Position numbers and translations under genes: made by a program. The notes beneath the pieces are model-generated. The model did no database searches. It had not been told where the DNA came from and was given only the letters and a program-made list of their open reading frames with translations. A DNA stretch of 64,000 nt from NCBI GenBank assembly GCA_033782935.1, contig JAWQEG010000509.1:248001-312000 (forward strand). Reading direction: 5' to 3'. Shown here one piece after another: positions 55,370-64,000 of the stretch; positions within the stretch are counted from its first letter, which is position 1, and each line of letters begins with the position of its first letter. Source of the stretch: Petrolisthes cinctipes. Taxonomy: Eukaryota; Arthropoda; Malacostraca; Decapoda; Porcellanidae.

Positions 55370-55640
55370 TTAAGGGGTTGAGGGAGTAGGGGACAGGCTT
55401 GGAGGGGGGGGGGGTGCGGAAATAGGGGGACAGGCTTGGGGTGGGTAGAAAGCCTGTCCCCTATTCCCGCACCCCTCTAACCTCCCCTCAAGCCTTTTCC
55501 CCTACTCCCGCACCCCCCAAAACCCCCCAAGCCTGTGTCCTACTTTCTACCCCACCCCCAAAAGCCCCCTGTCCCCCCCCTAGCCTGTCCCGCACCCCCC
55601 CCCCCCCCTCCAAGCCTGTCCCCTACTCCCGCACCCCCTT
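55370..55640. mobile_element. T1 family, copy 5, left TTAA only
   Basis: TTAA at 55370-55373, then body to about 55637, hinge in the opposite orientation from copies 1, 3, 4 and 6 (GGGTGGGTAGAAAGCCTG). The duplicate block near 28185-28200 lacks the element and shows TTAA followed by about 30 bp that are missing on the right side here. Confidence 0.85.
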
Positions 55641-55867
55641 ATTTTGTTTTAGCCAATTCTCTCTTACAATCCACCAAGGTAATCAATCCTATCCATATTT
55701 AGAATTAACCTTTATAACACTTCACAGGACTACAAAACTAACACAGCCTACTCAAAGAATTAAATCCATGTTACATGTGACACAACGAACATTATTACAT
55801 CAAAATGTCTATAGTAATATGTAAGGGATAAAATATATACAATGAAACCACTAATAAATATAGCTAC

Positions 55868-56300
55868 GTGTGTGTGTGTAATTTGAAAATGTGTGTGTGT
55901 GTTTAATTTGAAGATAATGTGTGTGTGTTTAATTTGAAGATAATGTGTGTGTGTTTAATTTGAAGATAATGTGTGTGTTTAATTTGAAGATAATGTGTGT
56001 GTGTAATTTGAAGATAATGTGTGTGTGTAATTTGAAGATAATGTGTGTGTGTTTAATTTGAAGATAATGTGTGTGTGTTTAATTTGAAAGTAATGTGTGT
56101 GTGTTTAATTTGAAGGTAATGTGTGTGTGTGTAATTTGAAAATGTGTGTGTGTGTGTAATTTGAAGGTAATGTGTGTGTGTGTTTAATTTGAAGGTAATG
56201 TGTGTGTGTGTGTGTGTGTGTTTGTAATTTGAAGGTAATGTGTGTGTGTGTTTAATTTGAAGGTAATGTGTGTGTGTGTGTGTGTGTGTGTAATTTGAAG
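55868..56300 (-). repeat. Compound (GT)n minisatellite
   Basis: Inverted counterpart of 27530-27955. Confidence 0.9.
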
Positions 56301-56812
56301 ATAAGCATGTGTATGTGTGTGAAACTATTTTAACGTTACGTGCAGGTGGGTTGAAACAGCAGGCTGGGTGTGTATCCCTCCTGACGGTGGTAATGGTCGC
56401 TTGAAACTGTAGAAGCCCAAGTGACGGTACAGTAGTGACGGACTGACGGTCCCAAATGAGTGAGTGACAGAGTGAGTCGGCCCAACTAGTTGTGTGTGTC
56501 TACTGGGAACGTTGACACTCTGGTAGGTAGGCGTCCAAACTGTATTCTTACTCGGCTACAAACTTGTTTCTGTAAGTAGTCATATGATCAAATAAACCAC
56601 TGACACAGACACTTCATTAACACTCGAAAATCATAAACCATTAATTATATATTACAAAGGCAGACAGCTATATTTACATGATGAATTTCATAAACGTTTA
56701 CATTTGAACAACATATCTATCATTACATAACAGAAAAGTTTACATTTGATTACCGAGTACTGACACTACCAATCTATTACTCAATTGGTCAAATAACAAA
56801 CACTCAAATGTA

Positions 56813-56978
56813 CACTCGCAATCCAAAATTTGTATCTAGGTCTTGTTGAAGTTTCGAATCATTTAACATAATAGTGAACCAATAACACGCTTATTCTGTT
56901 TCATATTTACTCGAGTTCGCTTAATACTCGATCAAGCTATTTGAAGCAAGCCTGGATACATATTTTGGATTGGGAGTG
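56813..56978. mobile_element. Tc1-type MITE, 166 bp, TA on both sides
   Basis: Ends CACTCGCAATCCAAAATTTG and, inverted, CACTCCCAATCCAAAATATG. TA borders at 56811-56812 and 56979-56980. No coding capacity. Confidence 0.8.
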
Positions 56979-57274
56979 TACAGTTGGCCACAGGAATTCT
57001 TACACAGGCTATTTGGAAAGAGTGGTCATTATTCAGGAAGAACTGCAATAAATGAACTATTAGGTGACTACCCCACACCAAGATTAAGGTTCAATTCCAC
57101 AGTCGTATTCGTATGTGTCTCTCGGTGTTAATTTTACTTCACATTAAAGGACGTAATTCACTTTTGTTACATTGGAGTGCCATGATTCCTCCTAGCTATG
57201 CCAGGAAACAGGACCAGATGAACAATGGTGTCCTGTTGCTTGGAATAGTTTGGAGCCACATACTAAAACGGGAC

Positions 57275-57768
57275 ATAATAACAGTTCAAATTAAGTGCTT
57301 ATTGTAACTCTCTCTAATTGACCCACCTCAAAAAATCAATACTCAAGATTATCGCTGATTGGCTATAACCAAATGACATTATTTTAGTGTTAATATTAGC
57401 TCATTACGAGTTTTACACGTGTTATAGGGTTTGTATAACCTTATAGTACAAGAGCAAACCCAAATATCATAGATTACACACTCGTCAATGTCTCGTTTCA
57501 TTATAATTTGGATGACAAGTGGACGTCAAATTTTCGAAATTTTAATTAGGTACATCTTTTTCCTATTCTCCTTGGCTGAGAAAATGGGAAGGATTGGAAA
57601 GAGGATGGGAAGGGTTGAAGGAAGAATGGGAAGGGTTGAAGAAAGAATGGGAAGGGTGGTAGAAGAAAGGAAAGGAATGAGAAATGTAACAGCTGACTTA
57701 CTGTAAATACTCTTTATGAAATAGGATAACCCAAACCATCACGGTGATAAATTTGAAGTTTCTTTATG
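57275..57768 (+). repeat. Blocks d prime and c prime, inverted duplicate of 43788-44480
   Basis: Contiguous here. In the left copy a T1 element separates c from d. The frame starting at 57488 matches that of 44066-43818. Confidence 0.8.
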
Positions 57769-58015
57769 TTAAGGGGGTCTGGGAATAGGGGGACAGGCTT
57801 GGGGGGGGGTTTAGGGGGGTGCGGGAGTAGGGGACAGGGTTGGGGGGGTTTAGGGGGTTGCGGGAGTAGGGGGACAGGCCTGGGGGAGGGGGGGGGTTAG
57901 GGGGGTGCGGGAATAGGGGACAGGCTTTCTACCCCCACCCCCAAGCCTGTCCCCCTATTCCCGCACCCCCCGCACCCCCCCCTCAAGCCTGTCCCCTACT
58001 CCCGCACCCCCTTAA
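57769..58015. mobile_element. T1 family, copy 6, TTAA on both sides
   Basis: Body 57773-58011, TTAA at 57769-57772 and 58012-58015, hinge near 57928-57950. Confidence 0.85.
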
Positions 58016-58079
58016 CGTCGTAATTGCTGATAAACAACGAGTAGAAATGTATGAAATAGTTCTGGCAGTGCGAATTTCG

Positions 58080-59490
58080 GCCTATCTAATGGAGACGTGG
58101 GTGGGAAGGAGACGTGGGTGTGTGGGTGTGAAGGAGACGTGGGTGTGTGTGTGGGTGTGAAGGAGACGTGGGTGGGTGGTGTGAAGGAGACGTGGGTGGG
58201 TAGGTGGGTGTGAAGGAGACGTGGGTGGGTGGGTGTGAAGGAGACGTAGGTGGGTAGGAAAGGAGATGTGGGTGGGTGGGTGTGAAGGAGACGTGGGTGG
58301 GTGGGAAAGGAGATGTGGGTGGGTGGGTGTGAAGGAGACGTAGGTGGGTAGGAAAGGAGATGTGGGTGGGTGGGTGTGAAGGAGACGTGGGTGGGTGGGA
58401 AAGGAGATGTGGGTGGGTGGGTGTGAAGGGGACGTAGGTGGGTAGGAAAGGAGATGTGGGTGGGTGGGTGTGAAGGAGACGTGGGTGGGTGTGTGTGAAG
58501 GAGACGTGGGTGGGTGGGAAAGGAGATGTGGGTGGGTGGGTGTGAAGGAGACGTGGGTGGGTAGGAAAGGAGATGTGGGTGGGTGGGTGTGAAGGAGATG
58601 TGGGTGGGTGTGTGTGAAGGAGACGTGGGTGGGTGGGAAAGGAGATGTGGGTGGGTGGGTGTGAAGGAGACGTGGGTGGGTGGGAAAGGAGATGTGGGTG
58701 GGTGGGTGTGAAGGAGATGTGGGTGGGTGTGTGTGAAGGAGACGTGGGTGGGTGGGAAAGGAGATGTGGGTGGGTGGGTGTGAAGGAGAGGTAGGTGGGT
58801 AGGAAAGGAGATGTGGGTGGGTGGGTGGGAAGGAGACGTGGGTGGGTAGGTGGGAAGGAGACGTGGGTGGGTGGGAAAGGAGATGTGGGTGGGTTGGTGT
58901 GAAGGAGACATGGGTGGGTGGGTGGGTGGGAAGGAGATGTGGGTGGGTGGGTGTGAAGGAGACGTGGGAGGGTGGGAAAGGAGATGTGGGTGGGTGGGTG
59001 TGAAGGAGACGTGGGTGGGTGGGAAAGGAGATGTGGGTGGGTGGGTGGGAAGGAGACGTGGGTGGGTGGGTGGGAAGGAGACGTGGGTGGGTGGGAAAGG
59101 AGATGTGGGTGGGTTGGTGTGAAGGAGACATGGGTGGGTGGGTGGGTGGGAAGGAGATGTGGGTGGGTGGGTGTGAAGGAGACGTGGGAGGGTGGGAAAG
59201 GAGATGTGGGTGGGTGGGTGTGAAGGAGACGTGGGTGGGTAGGAAAGGAGATGTGGGTGGGTGGGTGGGAAGGAGACGTGGGTGGGTGGGTGGGAAGGAG
59301 ACGTGGGTGGGTGGGTGTGAAGGAGACGTGGGTGGGTGGGAAAGGAGATGTGGGTGGGTGGGTGGGTGTGAAGGAGACGTGGGTGGGTGCGAAGGAGACG
59401 TGGGTGGGTGGGTGCGAAGGAGACGTGGGTGGGTGGGAAAGAGACGTGGGTGGGTGGGTGGGTGGGAAGGAGACGTGGGTGGGTGGGAAG
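58080..59490. repeat. G-rich minisatellite, unit about 47 bp
   Basis: Units are built from GTGGGTGGGTGGGTGTGAAG and GAGACGTGGGTGGGTGGGAA, plus GGAGAT. About 1.4 kb, roughly 30 units, with a longer duplicated stretch (58850-59020 resembles 59090-59260). The minus strand stays open for 471 and 299 codons with Pro/His/Ser/Thr repeats. These are artefacts of the array. GGGTGGGTGGG runs can form G-quadruplexes. Confidence 0.95.
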
Positions 59491-59635
59491 CTAACAAACC
59501 AATACCACTGTGGAATCGACTCCTAACTTTATGGGTTGATTCTACAGTGGTATTTGTTTGTTAGCTTCCCAACCAACCACACTTGTAAGCCTTCATTATT
59601 TTCCAAAAGCTGAGTATCCGTATTCACAAACTCTA
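59491..59635. mobile_element. MITE family M3, partial copy, cut by T1
   Basis: The two ends lie back to back (59494-59519 and 59532-59580). The second continues to 59635, where the T1 element begins. Confidence 0.7.
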
Positions 59636-59795
59636 TTAAGGGGGTGCGGGAGTAGGGAACAGGCTTGGGGGGGCGGGGATGGGGGGGGAGGCGGAAATAG
59701 GGGGATAAGCTTCGGGTGGGTAGAAAGCCTGTCCCCTATTCCCGCACCCCCCTAACTCCCCCCAAGCCTGTCCCCCTATTCCCGCACCACCTTAA
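59636..59795. mobile_element. T1 family, copy 7, TTAA on both sides
   Basis: Shortest two-armed copy (body 59640-59791), hinge orientation as copy 5. Left neighbour is M3, right neighbour is block b prime. Confidence 0.85.
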
Positions 59796-60460
59796 TTAAT
59801 CCTTGAACATTATTTTTATCATTGTTATAATTTGGTCCGTTTTTTGATAAACGAAAATTGACATAACTTTTGAACAGAAGGCCATAGAGACAAAATGAAA
59901 AAATCATCTAGCCCAATTTACCAACTGTACATCCATTCCAAATTTCATCCAAATCCATATAGATCTTCATGGTCAAAAATCGGTTCAAACAAATTTCCAA
60001 AAAAGAGGCCACAACTCAAAAACGGTGCATCGTAGAGGAAAACGGAGAAATTTTAGCCCCCCCTTCGGCCAACCCCACCCATATGACCTATTCTTGCACA
60101 CCCTTAGGTCAAATGTGTGATTCGACAACATTTTTTACCTATTCCAAAAACCCACATTTTTGGATGTAGTGTGTGGATGGAACGTGGTGAAAAAGATGAA
60201 TTAAGTCTACGGAAATTACATGATGTTATTCCACAGACAGAGAGAGAGGGTGAGGTGTTTCTTCTTAGTATGTATGCCGCCTTTCACAACACACACACAC
60301 ACACACACACATACACATGGAACAAATTACCATCCATAAGAAGTGGTGTGTGTCAAAACCATGCATATCTTTAAAGAAAAATATGATAATGGGATTTTAA
60401 TATACGGGGCATTACGAGCTTGACTCAATCCTGTAAAGAATACAAGTAGGTAAGAACACA
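59792..60460 (+). repeat. Block b prime, inverted duplicate of 42445-43125
   Basis: See 42445-43125. The duplicate there has TTAA at the position where the T1 element sits here. Confidence 0.75.
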
Positions 60461-60784
60461 CATACACACACACGTATTTTTGTAATAAACATACACGCAC
60501 ATCAATATAAATAATTATATTCTTGTTTTGAGAAAGAGGAGAACGAAACATAAGAAGAAGAATAATGTAAGAAACTCAGGACATTATAGAAACGAAATAC
60601 GGTAATAAGGATGGGTTCAGAAATCATGTCCTATTTCGTTGGAGATGCCTAGATACATTATTTAAACTTGTAGACAGTGGGGATGGAGGGGGGCATAACT
60701 TGTAGACAGGGGGGATAGAGGGGGGCATAACTTATAGACAGACAGGGGGGAGGGAGGGGGTGTTTAAGGACCCTGTGATCGTGA

Positions 60785-61016
60785 ATGGAAATTGAAGACT
60801 TCTGATTCCTCCTGGCCATGCCACGAATCAAACAAGCTCCTTCGATATAGGTGTGTGTGTGTTTGGAGACTTCTGATTCCTCCTGACTATGCCACCAAAC
60901 TAACAACCTCCTTCCATATAGGTGTGTGTGTGTGTGTTTGGAGACTTCTGATTCCTCCTGACTATGCCACCAAACAAACAAGCTCCTTCCATATAGGTGT
61001 GTGTGTGTGTGTGTGT
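60785..61016 (-). repeat. Block a prime, inverted duplicate of 42081-42378
   Basis: Three units of about 55-60 bp plus GT runs, reverse complement of block a. Confidence 0.85.
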
Positions 61017-61017
61017 G

Positions 61018-61430
61018 TTACATTCACTTTTGTTACATTGGGGTGCCATGATTCCTCCAAAGTATGCCAGGAATGAGGACCAGATGAACAAAAATAATGG
61101 TGTTCTGTTGTAGCTTGGAATAGTTTTGAGGAATCAGTTGCTCCAGATTTACCAACACTGTACTTCCCCCATAAGGATACAATTCACTTCAGTATAAAGT
61201 TGTGTTGTAGTTTTATTATTGTCTTACATCTTGTGTGTTTGTTATGATATCTTTAACTAACAGCTTGTATGAATCAATACTTGTGGCTAGTTGTATAGCC
61301 ACAATCAAATATCCACCAACACTTTCCTTCCATGGTAATATAGAACAACACGTGTATGATTTTGCAACACGTCATAATAATGATAATAATTGAGGGGATT
61401 GAGTTGACATAAGGTGTTGTTGTAAGTGTT
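61018..61430 (-). repeat. Block e prime: T2 copy, linker and partial M1 copy
   Basis: 61018-61195 is a diverged T2 copy on the minus strand. The linker to 61297 matches 39790-39910 in inverse. 61298-61425 is an M1 arm. Confidence 0.75.
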
Positions 61431-61960
61431 ACGACCCGGTTATCTCCCAATGGAGGGTGGACTTTACACCAGTCCCAGGGAGTTTTAAAAGTCTGGATAT
61501 TAAGGATGTTAGGTCACCCACCCGACTTAGCCGAACCGCACATACTGTACAGCACACCACTCCCTTTCCTTACCTGGTCTCCTCTGGTAATTCTCAATAT
61601 TACTACATTAATTATATTACTTAAGTTTGGTTGGAGAAGGAACTAAAATACACATTTACCATAATACATCATATATTAAAATAAACACAAATGTACAAGA
61701 TTAATAAAGTAAATATGGTACCAAAAATTAGTTCTCAACATGATAAATACACAAATATGAACAATCAGATAAATACACAAATAATTAATAAATACCCCCC
61801 CGACATTCACACATGGGCACATATATAATGTTCTCCTTTCTCACCTCAAGATCCCCACACACACCTCAACACCATAACATCACCTTTACACCACCATACC
61901 ACCTTAACACCTTGGGTAAAACACCAAATAACCCAACAATTGTCCACCAGGACACCCCCA
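61431..61960. other. Single-copy stretch, possibly the end of an LTR element
   Basis: It begins GTGTTACGACCCGGTTATCT, which could be an LTR terminus, but no partner LTR, primer-binding site or coding region is visible. The rest is AT-rich. Confidence 0.25.
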
Positions 61961-61964
61961 CACC

Positions 61965-62297
61965 ACAATAATACCAGACACCACCTCACCACAATAATAC
62001 CAGACACCACCTCACCACAATGATACCAGACACCACCTCACCACAATAATACCAGACACCACCTCACCACAATAATACCAGACACCACCTCACCACAATA
62101 ATACCAGACACCACCTCACCACAATAATACCAGACACCACCTCACCACAATAATACCAGACACCACCTCACCACAATAATACCAGACACCACCTCACCAC
62201 AATAATACCAGACACCACCTCACCACAATAATACCAGACACCACCTCACCACAATAATACCAGACACCACCTCACCACAATAATACCAGACACCACC
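61965..62297 (+). repeat. 26-bp minisatellite, about 13 copies
   Basis: Unit ACCTCACCACAATAATACCA plus GACACC. Nearly perfect, so recently expanded. Confidence 0.95.
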
Positions 62298-62626
62298 TCA
62301 TTGTCCTCCAGGACACCCCCACACCACAACAATACCTGACACCACCTGTGGCCGACTCACCACCCACATGTACCTCACTTTACGACAGGCACAGGCCTCT
62401 GCCACCACCTTAATCACCCTTAAAGAACCACCACACTCTAACAGAGATACCACAAACTTCACGATGCCCTCAGACCATGGCGAACTCCAGTAATCCCCAC
62501 TTAATTCCACCACAAAACCAAAACACCGTCCTCTGCCCCGAGCGCCATGGAGAGACCTACTCTTACCAACAAAAACAAAATGAAAAGCGCCTCACACCTT
62601 GGCGCCTCGTTTCCGAAATAACTTCG

Positions 62627-62659
<33 letters not shown>

Positions 62660-63550
62660 AGCCTTGCCGCCGTGACCACACCGAGTGTGGTTGAATGCTT
62701 AGTGAACGAACCATGATGAGTCTTCTTGTTTAATGTGCTTCCTGTTTATAGAGAATGGCATTACAAGAGGTACGACTAATGTACATAAATGGTCGCTTTT
62801 TCTCAATTAAATGGCTAATATTTCCGACTCGGAATATAACTGATGTTCCAGTATTTACATTTTATTATGGTTTGGAACATTTTGTTTTTCCTTCCCTAGT
62901 TGTCCCTCATTTTCTCCCGGGAAATACAGTAACGATTGATTTTATCCATACCTTGAATGTGCGTATTTTTTTATGCAATGCAGTATTTAATCAAAATCAC
63001 AACGAAAAGATCATGTAAAAAAAGAAAAATCTGTAACAACTCTTTAATTACAAATAATATCATAAACCTTGAGTTTCACAAATATACCATTAATATGTAT
63101 GACAAATGTAAGAAAAATAAAGTACAATTTAGATATGTATTTGAATAATTGCATTTAACAACATTATCAACAGGAGAAGTGAGTAATCAAATATATACTG
63201 AAATAATTGAATAAACAAAGAAACGAACATTAATGTAGTGTACATCGACCCAAGTACATTGGCAGAGACCCGACGGGTGTTGGGTATGGGTATAGGTCTG
63301 GTAACAGTGGAGAAACCTGCCAAATGTTCAATAAACTGTACTTGTTTAATACCTTCTTAGCTGTTTGTCATTATCATTATAATTGATAATGATCAAAATT
63401 GTAAGAATAATAATATATAATAAAGGAATCAACAGCTACAGCACTGAAGGCTACGTTTGGCAGAAAGTTTTTCCACTGTTACCAGACCAGCACCCAAAAC
63501 CAACACCAGTCGGCTCTCAGCAAATTTATGGAAAATAATAACAAAAATAA
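62298..63550. other. Gap without recognisable gene
   Basis: A 71-codon minus-strand frame (62298-62513) and an 87-codon plus-strand frame (62755-63018) show no family pattern. An (ATT)n tract lies at 62630-62656. An inverted repeat of about 60 bp pairs 63264-63325 with 63460-63525. It contains CACTGTTACCAGACC, which resembles hAT ends, and lies next to the hAT remnant that follows. Confidence 0.4.
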
Positions 63551-64000
63551 TTATGACTTAAGAATAGCATTTATCATATCATCTGTTTGCTTGAAATTAT
63601 AGCATGCCCCGTGGACTTTTACTGCCTCAGAAACGAGAGTCAGTGATTGCAGTGCAGGCATTTGGAGACGATTCCGGATATCTGTTTTAATTAAATTCAT
63701 TTTAGAAAATATTCGTTCTGCAGCAGTATTAGAAGTTGGCAGTGCCAATACTTGCAATGCAAAGAGGGCAAAATTCTTAAACTGCTTTGTACCTTCATTG
63801 TCTTCTAACTCTCCCAATTTTATATAGAAATCATGGATATCAGAGGTGTCGTTCTTGAGATAGGCTAAGTTAGGTGTACTGTCCAAATTCCTCCATTCAT
63901 TATCTAGGTCTTGTAAACTTCCTACATACAGCCTGGGTACAAGCTTTACAAAATCTGACAAGGAGGGCATCAACTCCCTACTTTTGCTGTCTAGTACCTT
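63551..64000 (-). pseudogene. hAT transposase, C-terminal dimerisation region (runs off the window)
   Basis: The 140-codon minus-strand frame includes FALFALQVLALPTSNTAAER and IFSKMNLIKTDIRNRL, the classic hAT C-terminal motif, with Glu of AAERIFS as the third catalytic acid. The N-terminal part would lie beyond position 64000, so it cannot be judged intact or broken. Sequence text differs from hAT-1 and hAT-3. It may be related to hAT-2, which lacks its own C-terminus in this window. Confidence 0.85.

Larger units (their letters stand above)
54920..56560 (-). repeat. Block alpha prime, inverted duplicate of 27247-28807
   Basis: Anchors: 54925-54952 with 28780-28807, 55340-55370 with 28195-28225, 55645-55700 with 28125-28170, and 56330-56540 with 27300-27500. 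The 81-bp array has about three copies here against five on the left. A T1 element (55374-55637) is present only here. Confidence 0.85.

Noticed and set aside
58012..59497. Pro/His/Thr-rich proteins of 299 and 471 residues
   Set aside because: Both come from the minus strand of the G-rich minisatellite and overlap each other in different frames.
62298..62513. A small hydrophobic protein on the minus strand
   Set aside because: No family pattern, no clear start context, and it overlaps the edge of the 26-bp minisatellite. It is most likely a chance frame.

Overview
This is a gene-poor, repeat-dominated stretch of animal nuclear DNA. No host protein-coding gene, rRNA, tRNA or CRISPR array can be supported. 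The mix of Jockey-type non-LTR elements, Penelope-like elements (PLEs) with GIY-YIG nucleases, BEL/Pao, Harbinger, P-like, hAT and Tc1/mariner transposons, together with kilobases of AT, GA, CA, AAT and AGT microsatellites, suggests an arthropod, most plausibly a decapod crustacean. That assignment is an inference, not a proof.

Layout. 0-9 kb: unannotated AT-rich DNA, then a Jockey-type ORF1 fragment (+, 2.67-4.16 kb) facing a decayed Jockey ORF2 (-, 4.17-8.53 kb). 9-14 kb: a Harbinger element with a decayed transposase, then a nearly complete hAT element with a perfect 8-bp target duplication. 15-21 kb: another Jockey gag piece, a 2.7-kb TA-flanked foldback element with about 850-bp arms, and a second hAT gene split by a P-like element that also has a perfect 8-bp target duplication. 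21.4-22.6 kb: a mariner fragment with a small hAT inside it. 24-27.2 kb: a Tc1/mariner-superfamily element with terminal repeats of about 300-360 bp and a catalytically dead transposase. 28.8-36.4 kb: a cluster of three PLEs with direct and inverted terminal repeats, each repeat carrying a candidate hammerhead ribozyme and each block bounded by an (AT)n tract. 36.4-37.3 kb: a BEL/Pao pol remnant. 37.3-62.3 kb: minisatellites, microsatellites and several MITE families. 63.5 kb to the end: the C-terminal part of another hAT transposase.

The most unusual signals are: (1) a G-run-rich, self-complementary repeat family, seven copies between 41.6 and 59.8 kb, inserted at TTAA; (2) seven candidate hammerhead ribozymes in PLE terminal repeats, with pairing that changes in a compensatory way between families; (3) a set of blocks between 27 and 61 kb duplicated in inverted orientation, whose order is a circular permutation of a simple palindrome and which provides partly empty sites for the TTAA family; (4) several nested insertions with clean target duplications, which give a relative chronology.

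Nothing here looks like a cooperating host pathway. The encoded functions are all mobility functions (reverse transcriptases, endonucleases, transposases), and nearly all are disabled by stops, frameshifts, deletions or changed catalytic residues. Possible exceptions are PLE1, whose reverse transcriptase plus nuclease frame is open over 530 codons although it is 5'-truncated, and the hammerhead motifs.
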